Assembly: GCA_005788065.1 (NCBI GenBank)
Contig: SXZD01000222.1
Span: 1 to 8,547 of the forward strand
DNA length: 8,547 nt
Origin: Burkholderiales bacterium
GTDB lineage: Bacteria > Pseudomonadota > Gammaproteobacteria > Burkholderiales > Burkholderiaceae_B
Direction: 5' to 3'
Positions 1 through 5,882 of this stretch are shown here, in pieces. The stretch's first letter is position 1. Each line of letters begins with the position of its first letter. The translations under genes were made by a program, and so were the position numbers. A model generated the notes under the pieces. It was not told where the DNA came from and made no database searches. It saw only the letters and a list, made by a program, of their open reading frames with translations.

Positions 1-853
1 GTATTGCAGTTTTTGTGTGGTGCCATACACCCGGGGCCCGGAGGTTTCACGGCCCTTCGAGGACGTGCTGGTCGAGGTGGCCGATCTGGCCGACCAAGGC
101 GTCAAAGAAGTCACCCTGTTGGGGCAGAACGTCAATGCCTATCTGGGTGTGATGGGCGAGGAGCGCGCCGATTTCGCACTCCTGCTCGAATATGTTGCCG
201 AAATCCCCGGCATTGAGCGTATCCGTTACACCACGTCGCATCCCAAAGAATTTACCCAGCGGCTCATCGATGCCTATGCCCGCATTCCCAAGTTGGTGAA
301 CCATGTTCACCTGCCCGTGCAGGCCGGTTCGGACCGCATTCTGTCGGCCATGAAGCGCGGTTATACGGCACTCGAATACAAATCCATCATCCGCCGCTTG
401 CGTCAGGTCAGGCCCGACATCAGCCTGTCCTCCGACTTTATCGTGGGTTTTCCGGGTGAGACCGAGGCCGACTTCCAGGCCACGCTCAAACTGATCGATG
501 ATGTGGGTTTTGATACCTCGTTTTCGTTTGTCTACAGCGCGCGGCCCGGCACGCCCGCGGCTGATCTGGCCGACGACACGCCACAGGCCGACAAGCTGGC
601 CCGCCTGGCCGTCCTGCAGCAGCGTATCGAAGCCAATGCCGCCCGCATCAGTGAGGCCATGGTCGGGTCGGTGCAGCGGGTGCTGGTCACAGGCACCTCG
701 CGCAAGGACGAGAGCGAACTGTCTGGTCGCACCGAAAACAACCGTGTAGTCAACTTCTCCGGCGGACAGCGTCTGGTCGGACAGATGGTGGACGTGCGTA
801 TCGCCTCGGCGCTACCCCATTCCCTGCGTGGCGAGGTTCTGATCAACGGGTGA
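1..853 (+). CDS. miaB: tRNA-2-methylthio-N6-dimethylallyladenosine synthase MiaB, 3' part (5' end outside window)
   Basis: MiaB is a radical-SAM methylthiotransferase that adds a methylthio group to i6A at position 37 of tRNAs reading UNN codons. The frame is open from base 2 and ends at TGA 851-853. The first codons read Y-C-S-F-C-V-V-P-Y-T-R-G, so the second and third cysteines of the radical-SAM CxxxCxxC cluster are visible. The first cysteine and the N-terminal UPF0004 domain lie upstream of the window. Family hallmarks follow: LLGQNVNAY, TTSHPKEF, HLPVQAGSDRIL, SSDFIVGFPGET and FSARPGTP-like YSARPGTPAAD. A C-terminal TRAM domain begins near GSVQRVLV and includes ELSGRTENNRVVNF. One small oddity is TRG-P-E where most homologues have TRG-E-E (Pro codon at 38-40). 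The family assignment is certain. Confidence 0.97.
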   Translation, partial: YCSFCVVPYTRGPEVSRPFEDVLVEVADLADQGVKEVTLLGQNVNAYLGVMGEERADFALLLEYVAEIPGIERIRYTTSHPKEFTQRLIDAYARIPKLVNHVHLPVQAGSDRILSAMKRGYTALEYKSIIRRLRQVRPDISLSSDFIVGFPGETEADFQATLKLIDDVGFDTSFSFVYSARPGTPAADLADDTPQADKLARLAVLQQRIEANAARISEAMVGSVQRVLVTGTSRKDESELSGRTENNRVVNFSGGQRLVGQMVDVRIASALPHSLRGEVLING

Positions 854-870
854 TGCCCGGCAGGTGATGC
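849..870 (+). repeat. 8-bp direct repeat GGTGATGC across the miaB stop codon
   Basis: GGTGATGC occurs at 849-856 and again at 863-870, a 14-base period. The first copy includes the miaB TGA stop. It may be a small slippage duplication or chance. It lies at the left edge of the gap where phoH-ybeY would be expected in relatives. Confidence 0.45.
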
Positions 871-879
871 TGTCACAGT

Positions 880-929
880 GATGAAACGGTTTTTTTGCCG
901 GCTTTTTGGTATGCTTGTTTCATCGAAAC
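880..929 (+). promoter_or_regulatory. Overlapping dyads in the miaB-corC gap
   Basis: GATGAAAC (880-887) is the exact reverse complement of GTTTCATC (917-924), with 29 bases between. GTTTC (917-921) can instead pair with GAAAC (925-929) around a 3-base ATC loop. The two pairings share 917-921 and exclude each other. The dyad also flanks the candidate -10 element at 907-915, so it could act as an operator at the DNA level or as a switchable RNA structure. The symmetry is seen directly; any function is inference. Confidence 0.4.
907..915 (+). promoter_or_regulatory. Candidate extended -10 promoter for corC-lnt
   Basis: TGGTATGCT fits an extended -10 element (TGn followed by a 4/6 match to TATAAT). 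Transcription would start near 921-923, about 40 bases before the corC ATG. No convincing -35 hexamer is present at 16-18 bases spacing, which is tolerated for extended -10 promoters. This is a weak call from sequence alone. The alternative is read-through from miaB. Confidence 0.3.
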
Positions 930-963
930 TTCGGGGCGCCACACGCTGTGACCGCCCGGCCGT

Positions 964-2046
964 ATGCCAGATTCACCCTCGGCGTCAGCACCCGCCCAGC
1001 GCCGCTCGCTTTCCCTGCTCGACCGCCTCTCTTCCCTGTTGCTGCGCGAACCCGAGGACAGGGCTCAACTGCACGAAATTCTCCACAACGCCCACGAACG
1101 CAATCTTCTGGATGCTGACGCGCTCTCCATGATCGAGGGTGTGATGCAGGTGTCCGAAGTGTCTGCCAAAGCCATCATGGTGCCGCGTGCGCAGATGGAT
1201 ATGCTGGATATCCGTCAACCCGTTGATGACATCGTCCGGCAGGTGGTCGAGGCCACACACTCCCGTTTCCCTGTCTACGAGAACAACCGCGACCATGTCA
1301 TCGGCATCCTGCTGGCCAAAGATCTGCTGAGGGTGTTGAACGACCCTGAGCTTGATCTGCGCGATATGCTCCGGCCCGTGGTTTTCATCCCCGAGAGTAA
1401 ACGCCTGAACGTGTTGCTGCGCGACTTTCGCGATAACCGCAACCACATGGCGGTCGTGGTGGATGAGTACGGCAGCGTGGCCGGGCTGATCACGATCGAG
1501 GACGTGATTGAGCAGATTGTGGGTGACATCGAAGACGAATACGACTTCGACGAGACCAGCGACAACATCGTGCTAACCGACCAGGGGCACGGCGAAACGG
1601 TGTATCGCGTCAAGGCGCTCACAGAGATCGAACAGTTCAATGAGGCGTTTGGTACCCAGTTTGAAACCACCGAGTTCAATACCGTAGGCGGTCTGCTCTC
1701 AGACCATCTGGGGCGTGTTCCCCGTCGCGGTGAAGTCATCGAACTTTCGCCCATGCGCTTTGAGGTGTTGCGGGCCGATGCCCGTCAGGTGCACCTGCTC
1801 AAAGTGGATCGTCTGCCCAAGGCCGCTGCAGAAGGTGAAGGCACGTTGGCTGATTATCTGGAAATCGCATCCGAGGGCGGCGGGTCGGGTGGCTTGAATA
1901 CCGTGGGCGGGTCGAGTGGATCCGACACGTCGGTGGCAACCCTATCTGACACAGGTGGGTCATCCGCAAACGGACGTCCGGGTGCCTCTGCCGGAGCCCA
2001 TTTAATCGGGGCATCCACATCTTCTTCGTCGGGCAGTCGGGTTTGA
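964..2046 (+). CDS. corC: CorC/YbeX family CBS-domain protein with Gly/Ser-rich C-terminal tail
   Basis: This is a cytosolic CBS-pair protein of the CorC/HlyC family (YbeX in E. coli). The family has been linked to Mg/Co efflux and, for YbeX, to ribosome and rRNA metabolism. The order is: N-terminal region 1-70 with MIEGVMQV; first CBS domain from about 71 (IMVPRAQM) with HSRFPVYE and GILLAKDLL; second CBS domain with ESKRLNVLL and, from residue 162, MAVVVDEYG, AGLITIEDVIE and IVGDIEDEYD; then the CorC_HlyC C-terminal domain (TEIEQFNEAFGT, TVGGLL, GRVPRRGE) to about 293. Ordinary homologues stop near there (about 290-300 residues). This one continues for about 65 residues of Gly, Ser, Ala and Thr with less typical codons (GGA, CTA, TTA, ACA, TCT). 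No strong Shine-Dalgarno precedes ATG 964, but the N-terminus aligns with relatives. The TGA stop overlaps the lnt TTG start. Confidence 0.93.
   Translation: MPDSPSASAPAQRRSLSLLDRLSSLLLREPEDRAQLHEILHNAHERNLLDADALSMIEGVMQVSEVSAKAIMVPRAQMDMLDIRQPVDDIVRQVVEATHSRFPVYENNRDHVIGILLAKDLLRVLNDPELDLRDMLRPVVFIPESKRLNVLLRDFRDNRNHMAVVVDEYGSVAGLITIEDVIEQIVGDIEDEYDFDETSDNIVLTDQGHGETVYRVKALTEIEQFNEAFGTQFETTEFNTVGGLLSDHLGRVPRRGEVIELSPMRFEVLRADARQVHLLKVDRLPKAAAEGEGTLADYLEIASEGGGSGGLNTVGGSSGSDTSVATLSDTGGSSANGRPGASAGAHLIGASTSSSSGSRV
1879..1919 (+). repeat. 27-bp-period repeat in the corC tail
   Basis: A 14-base unit, GGCGGGTCGRGTGG, occurs at 1879-1892 and 1906-1919 with one difference. Both copies are in the same codon phase, nine codons apart, encoding GGSGG (residues 306-310) and GGSSG (315-319). 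This suggests the low-complexity tail grew partly by short in-frame duplication. Confidence 0.6.
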
Positions 2047-3773
2047 TCTCTAGCGCGTTGCGTACCGTCGGAGCATGGCGCATCTGTCTGCTGGCGCTCG
2101 CCGGAGCATCCTGGTGCATGTCCTTTGCGCCTGCCTCCCTCCCGTGGCTGCAGATCTTCAGTCTGGCGACCGCGTGGCATATGGTGCAAGGGGTTGTAAG
2201 TCAATCGGGTGTGGACGAAACCGCGACCGGCAATCCGTCACCCTCGGTACGGCAATTGCTGCGGGGCTTCCGACGGGGCGCACTGACGGGCTGGATCTAC
2301 GGCTTTGCCATGTTTGTGGTCGGTGTCTGCTGGCTGTACATCAGCCTTCACGAGTTCGGTGAGGTTCCGGCCGTGATTGCCGGACTGGCTGTGGTCGCAC
2401 TGGCTGCTTACATGGGGCTGTTTCCTGCATTTGCGCTGGGGGTGGCGGGGCTGATCATGGTGGCGCTGCGCATGCGCCTCCGGTTCAATTCACCCGCAGC
2501 AGCCGTTTCAGCAACTCCTTTTTCATCGACCTCGGCCCCGCCACCATCGCCCTTGGCTTGGGGCGTCACAGCCGTGGTTGCCGCCATGGCCTGGGCATTG
2601 TCAGAGTGGCTGCGCGCCGTTGTTTTTACCGGATTCCCGTGGCTTGCGACCGGTGAGGCGTGGGTGGATACCCCGTTGGCCGGTTTTTATCCGCTCGCCG
2701 GCAGCTATGGTGTTGCATTTCTGGTGGCACTGGCGGCCTTCTTGTTGTCCGGCGTGTCACGCCGGCTTGGTCCCGCATTCGCATCCGTCGCAGCGTTTTG
2801 CCTTGCTGCAGGCCTTGCCGGTGAAACTCTCAAGACACACAACTGGGGGCAGGAGGAGGTGGCCACTGTGCGGGTGCATCTGGTGCAGCCGGATGTGTCG
2901 CAGACCATCAAGTTCGACCCCGACCATATCACCCGTAATTTTTTGGACACCATCATGCTCGGGCGTCGGGCTGCAGAAGACTCTGCGCCTGGCGACTGGT
3001 TGATGTTCCCGGAGACGGCATTGCCAGTGTTGTGGCAGGAGGCCCCGGCCAGATGGCGGGACGCGTTTGCAGAACTGGCGTTTGAATATCAGGTGCCGGT
3101 TGTCATGGGCGCAGCGCTGCAGGACGGTCATGACATCTACACCAATTCCGTCATTGCCCTGCTGCCAGAGCAGATGAGGGCGCCCGAGCAGCCGGCCCTG
3201 CGTTACGACAAGCGGCATCTGGTGCCGTTTGGTGAGTTCATTCCCCCTGGCTTCCGGTGGTTCGTGGATTTCATGAATATGCCTTTGGGCGACTTCACGA
3301 GGGGGCGGGGTTCGCCGGTTCCCTTCAAGCTCGGTGCGCTGCGCGTGCTGCCCAATGTCTGTTATGAGGATGTTTTCGGGCAGGAAATGGCTCATCTGGT
3401 GCGCAGTGCCACAGACGAGCCCAATGTGCTGTTCAATGTCAGCAACCTGGCCTGGTTTGGCGGATCGTGGGCGCTGGAACAACACGGGCAAATGTCGCGT
3501 GTGCGCGCTGCCGAATTGCGAAAACCCATGGTGCGGGCGACCAATACCGGCATTTCCGGCGTGATCAATGCACGGGGGGACTGGGTCATGCGCATGCCCG
3601 ACAACGAAAGGGCCGTGGCGTCGGCTGAGGTAGTCGGAACCCGCGGCCTGACGCCATTTGCCACGCATGGGCTGGGCATCACGGTTGTCTTCGTCCTGAC
3701 TGTCTCAGCCCTGTTTTTACTCATGGCGTGTCTTCTTGCCTTTGCTGCTGGGCGCAGGGGCGACGTACAATAG
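2043..3773 (+). CDS. lnt: Apolipoprotein N-acyltransferase Lnt
   Basis: Lnt is the inner-membrane enzyme that transfers an acyl chain from a phospholipid to the N-terminal diacylglyceryl-cysteine of apolipoproteins, the last step of lipoprotein maturation. An N-terminal membrane bundle (about residues 10-245) includes the conserved SEWLRAVVFTGFPWLATG. A periplasmic carbon-nitrogen hydrolase domain follows, then a last helix near 548-568. The catalytic triad is intact: Glu324 (FPETALP), Lys390 (YDKRHLVPFGEF) and Cys440 (NVCYEDVFG); Glu398 and Tyr441-Glu442 are also kept. At 576 residues it is longer than E. coli Lnt (512). The extra length lies partly in two hydrophilic, Pro/Ser-rich loops near 52-68 and 148-168. 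The start is TTG 2043, four bases inside corC; the first in-frame ATG (2118) would remove most of the first membrane helix. Confidence 0.95.
   Translation: MISSALRTVGAWRICLLALAGASWCMSFAPASLPWLQIFSLATAWHMVQGVVSQSGVDETATGNPSPSVRQLLRGFRRGALTGWIYGFAMFVVGVCWLYISLHEFGEVPAVIAGLAVVALAAYMGLFPAFALGVAGLIMVALRMRLRFNSPAAAVSATPFSSTSAPPPSPLAWGVTAVVAAMAWALSEWLRAVVFTGFPWLATGEAWVDTPLAGFYPLAGSYGVAFLVALAAFLLSGVSRRLGPAFASVAAFCLAAGLAGETLKTHNWGQEEVATVRVHLVQPDVSQTIKFDPDHITRNFLDTIMLGRRAAEDSAPGDWLMFPETALPVLWQEAPARWRDAFAELAFEYQVPVVMGAALQDGHDIYTNSVIALLPEQMRAPEQPALRYDKRHLVPFGEFIPPGFRWFVDFMNMPLGDFTRGRGSPVPFKLGALRVLPNVCYEDVFGQEMAHLVRSATDEPNVLFNVSNLAWFGGSWALEQHGQMSRVRAAELRKPMVRATNTGISGVINARGDWVMRMPDNERAVASAEVVGTRGLTPFATHGLGITVVFVLTVSALFLLMACLLAFAAGRRGDVQ
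3742..3771 (+). promoter_or_regulatory. ribB: Candidate internal promoter for the rib-nusB-thiL cluster
   Basis: TACAAT (3766-3771) is a 5/6 match to the -10 consensus. It lies 18 bases after TTGCTG (3742-3747), a 3/6 match to the -35. The -10 overlaps the lnt TAG stop. A transcript would start near 3778 and give a leader of about 30 bases before the ribB ATG. The call rests on consensus only. Co-transcription with lnt is the alternative. Confidence 0.33.
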
Positions 3774-3794
3774 CGGATTGTATTGCGCGCCCGT

Positions 3795-3800
3795 GAGGGG
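3795..3800 (+). promoter_or_regulatory. ribB: Shine-Dalgarno site that fixes the ribB start
   Basis: GAGGGG lies 9 bases before ATG 3810. An in-frame TTG at 3783 would add nine residues (MRARE...), but it sits upstream of this site and the residues do not resemble the family N-terminus. ATG 3810 is therefore chosen. Confidence 0.7.
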
Positions 3801-3809
3801 TGTTCCATC

Positions 3810-4937
3810 ATGAGTATCAGTTCCACCCTTGAAATTGTCGAAGAACTGCGCAATGGCCGCATGGTCATTCTGGTTGACGAAGAAGACCGCGAGAACGAAG
3901 GCGATCTGGTCATGGCGGCCGATTTTGTCACGCCGGAGGCCATCAACTTCATGGCGCGCTATGGTCGGGGCCTCATCTGCCTGACCCTCACCGAAGACCG
4001 TTGCCAGCAACTCGGCCTGCGTCCTATGGTCACGCGCAACGGTGCCTCACACGGCACCAACTTCACGGTTTCCATCGAGGCCGCCGAGGGGGTCTCAACC
4101 GGTATCTCTGCTGCCGACAGGGCGCACACCATCCGCACGGCGGTTGCACGCAACGCCCGGGCTGAGGATCTGGTGCAGCCCGGTCATGTCTTTCCGCTCT
4201 CGGCAGTGAAGGGCGGGGTGCTGATGCGCGCCGGTCACACCGAAACCGGTTGCGATCTGGCTGCCATGGCAGGTTTGACGCCGGCCTCGGTCATCTGCGA
4301 AATCATGAACGACGACGGCACGATGGCCCGTCTGCCCGACCTGCTGGAATTTGCGAAAGTGCATGGCCTGAAGGTGGGCACCATCGCCGACCTCATCCAC
4401 TACCGTGCCGCCCACGAAAGCCTGGTTGAGTTGGTGCACGAGCGCACCCTGAACACGGCCTTTGGCCCCGTCCGGGCAGTGGCTTTGCGTGACAAACCCA
4501 CAGGCGGTGCCCATCTGGCGCTGGTCCACGGAGACATCAACCCCGGTGTCGAAACACTGGTGCGGGTACATGAGCCACTGTCGGTCATCGATCTGCTCGA
4601 GTCCACCCTGTCCACCCACTCTTATTCCGTGCCCGCTGCGCTCAAGGCCATCACGTCGGCGGGTCAGGGTGTGTTGGTCATGCTCAACTGCAATCAAGGC
4701 GCAGAACAGTTTTTCACGCAGTTTCAGGCACTCGATGAAGTGGAACGGTTGGGTGACGACTACCTGCGCAGTGTGCCGCACGCTAAAATGGATTTGCGCA
4801 CCTATGGTATCGGTGCCCAAATTCTCAAGCTGCTCGGCGTCGGTAAAATGCGCCTGCTGGCCAGCCCCCGCAAGATGCCCAGCATGGCCGGGTTTGAACT
4901 GCAGGTCTCCGGTTACGTCAACAAGGAAAAACAATGA
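3810..4937 (+). CDS. ribB: 3,4-dihydroxy-2-butanone-4-phosphate synthase with degenerate GTP cyclohydrolase II-like domain (RibBX type)
   Basis: The N-terminal half (1 to about 200) converts ribulose 5-phosphate to 3,4-dihydroxy-2-butanone 4-phosphate plus formate for riboflavin synthesis. It has DEEDRENEGD with Glu28, the long GTNFTVSIEAAEGVSTG-type loop, GHVFPL, GHTETGCDL with His143, and NDDGTMAR. Glu28 and His143 keep the spacing of the E. coli Mg-binding pair. The C-terminal half (about 205-375) has the RibA fold signature at its end (RTYGIGAQILKLLGV, MRLLASPRK). It lacks the zinc-binding C...CxC cysteines: the matching stretch reads VRVHEPLSVIDLL then STHSYS. The GTP-binding RQEGRGIGL-type segment is also replaced. 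It is probably inactive as a GTP cyclohydrolase, as described for proteobacterial RibBX proteins, so a true ribA should exist elsewhere. It is often annotated ribBA. It overlaps ribH by ATGA. Confidence 0.95.
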   Translation: MSISSTLEIVEELRNGRMVILVDEEDRENEGDLVMAADFVTPEAINFMARYGRGLICLTLTEDRCQQLGLRPMVTRNGASHGTNFTVSIEAAEGVSTGISAADRAHTIRTAVARNARAEDLVQPGHVFPLSAVKGGVLMRAGHTETGCDLAAMAGLTPASVICEIMNDDGTMARLPDLLEFAKVHGLKVGTIADLIHYRAAHESLVELVHERTLNTAFGPVRAVALRDKPTGGAHLALVHGDINPGVETLVRVHEPLSVIDLLESTLSTHSYSVPAALKAITSAGQGVLVMLNCNQGAEQFFTQFQALDEVERLGDDYLRSVPHAKMDLRTYGIGAQILKLLGVGKMRLLASPRKMPSMAGFELQVSGYVNKEKQ

Positions 4938-5437
4938 GCCAATCTCCCGGCGCAAGCCCAGACAACCTCAGCGGCGCAGGTCTGCGGATCGGTGTGGTGC
5001 AGGCGCGTTTCAACCAGGAAATCACCGACAATCTCTGGAAAGCCTGTCAGTCAACACTCATTGAGCTTGGTGTTGAGGCAGACGATATCCTGCACCTCAC
5101 GGTTCCGGGCGCACTCGAAATCCCGGTGGTGCTGCAGCGTCTGGCTTCTTCCGGCGACTTTGATGCGCTGGTTGCCTTGGGCGCCATCATCAAGGGTGGT
5201 ACCTATCATTTTGAGCTGGTCTGCAACGAAAGCGCGGCGGGTGTCACCCGTGTCGGCCTTGATTTCAGCATCCCGATTGCCAATGCAGTGCTGACCACCT
5301 ACACCGACTCGCAGGCCCGTGACCGCATGCATGAAAAGGGTGTGGAGGCTGCGCGTGTCGCAGTCGAGTTGGCCAATCTCATGATCGATCTGGACGACCA
5401 ATTGCCAACCACGGGCGCCGAGGCAGACGATGAGTGA
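4934..5437 (+). CDS. ribH: 6,7-dimethyl-8-ribityllumazine synthase RibH
   Basis: RibH condenses 5-amino-6-ribitylaminouracil with the 3,4-dihydroxy-2-butanone 4-phosphate made by the gene before it, giving lumazine, the direct precursor of riboflavin. At 167 residues it is close to the usual length. Visible motifs are GVVQARFNQEI near the start, VPGALEIPVV, GAIIKGGTYHFELV with the active-site His92, NESAAGV, and IPIANAVLTT. QARDR follows, whose second Arg (131) probably corresponds to the phosphate-binding arginine of the family. The usual RGxTxHF segment reads KGGTYHF here. The start is ATG 4934 in an ATGA overlap with ribB, preceded by AAGGAA at 4923-4928, which indicates translational coupling. 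Confidence 0.96.
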   Translation: MSQSPGASPDNLSGAGLRIGVVQARFNQEITDNLWKACQSTLIELGVEADDILHLTVPGALEIPVVLQRLASSGDFDALVALGAIIKGGTYHFELVCNESAAGVTRVGLDFSIPIANAVLTTYTDSQARDRMHEKGVEAARVAVELANLMIDLDDQLPTTGAEADDE

Positions 5438-5876
5438 AATCATTCGCCCGCATGCACGCAACGCGCGCAGACGATCGCGCGAACTGGCGCTGCAGGGCGT
5501 TTACCAGTGGCTGCTCAACCCCGTCGAAAGCGGTGCGATCGATGCCCATCTGCGCGACGCCCCCGGTTTCGATAAAGCAGACAAGCCGCTTTACGATTCG
5601 CTGTTGCACGGAACCATCCGAGACGCACAGTCGCTTTCGGTTGTGATCACGCCCCATCTCGATCGTGGTTGGGACGAACTCAGCCCGGTTGAAAAAGCCG
5701 TGCTGCTCACCGCCACGCACGAACTGACGCATCATCTGGATGTGCCCTATCGGGTGGTCATCAACGAAGCGATCGAATTGGCCAAAACCTTTGGCGGTAC
5801 CGACGGTTTCAAGTATGTCAATGGCGTGCTCGATCGGATTGCCGGACAATTGCGCAGCACCGAGGCGGGGCGCTGA
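5430..5876 (+). CDS. nusB: Transcription antitermination factor NusB
   Basis: NusB binds boxA RNA together with NusE (ribosomal protein S10) and helps RNA polymerase read through terminators in rRNA operons. The protein is 148 residues, all-helical in the family. An N-terminal Arg-rich segment (NARRRSRELALQGVYQWLL, about residues 10-28) is typical of the RNA-binding face. The C-terminal signature YRVVINEAIELAKTFGG starts at Tyr107 and is followed by KYVNGVLDRIA. ATG 5430 lies 8 bases inside ribH with GAGG at 5420-5423 as ribosome site. The ribH-nusB pairing is widely conserved. Confidence 0.96.
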   Translation: MSEIIRPHARNARRRSRELALQGVYQWLLNPVESGAIDAHLRDAPGFDKADKPLYDSLLHGTIRDAQSLSVVITPHLDRGWDELSPVEKAVLLTATHELTHHLDVPYRVVINEAIELAKTFGGTDGFKYVNGVLDRIAGQLRSTEAGR

Positions 5877-5882
5877 GGCGCC
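5869..5882 (+). promoter_or_regulatory. thiL: GC hairpin enclosing the nusB stop, abutting the thiL start
   Basis: GGCGC (5869-5873), loop TGAG (5874-5877), GCGCC (5878-5882) form a perfect 5-bp GC stem with a 4-base loop. The loop holds the nusB TGA stop, and the thiL ATG is the very next base (5883). The only ribosome-site-like bases, GAGG (5875-5878), are in the loop and first stem base. The symmetry is seen directly. A role in coupling thiL translation to nusB termination is inference. Confidence 0.45.

Noticed and set aside
35..43. Pro in place of the usual Glu in the MiaB TRGEE motif as an inactivating change
   Set aside because: The cluster cysteines and all later motifs are intact, and one substitution next to the motif is not evidence of lost function.
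888..907. T-rich stretch after miaB as an intrinsic terminator
   Set aside because: T-runs are present, but no GC-rich stem lies directly before them.
878..1132. Plus-strand frame starting MMKRFFCRLFGML, resembling a short signal peptide, in the miaB-corC gap
   Set aside because: Past the first 25 codons it only runs out of frame through corC and reads like shadow sequence rich in Arg, Pro and Cys. No ribosome site is evident.
2757..3668. Long open frame of 303 codons on the minus strand inside lnt
   Set aside because: It is antisense to a clearly conserved enzyme with an intact triad. Its composition (many His, Arg, Gln) is typical of shadow frames in GC-rich DNA, and no motif is recognisable.
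3774..3809. FMN riboswitch before ribB
   Set aside because: Only 36 bases separate lnt and ribB, far too short for the riboswitch, and none of its conserved segments is visible.
4095..4955. Open frame of 286 codons on the minus strand across ribB
   Set aside because: It mirrors the codon pattern of ribB, has no recognisable domain, and no ribosome site supports it.
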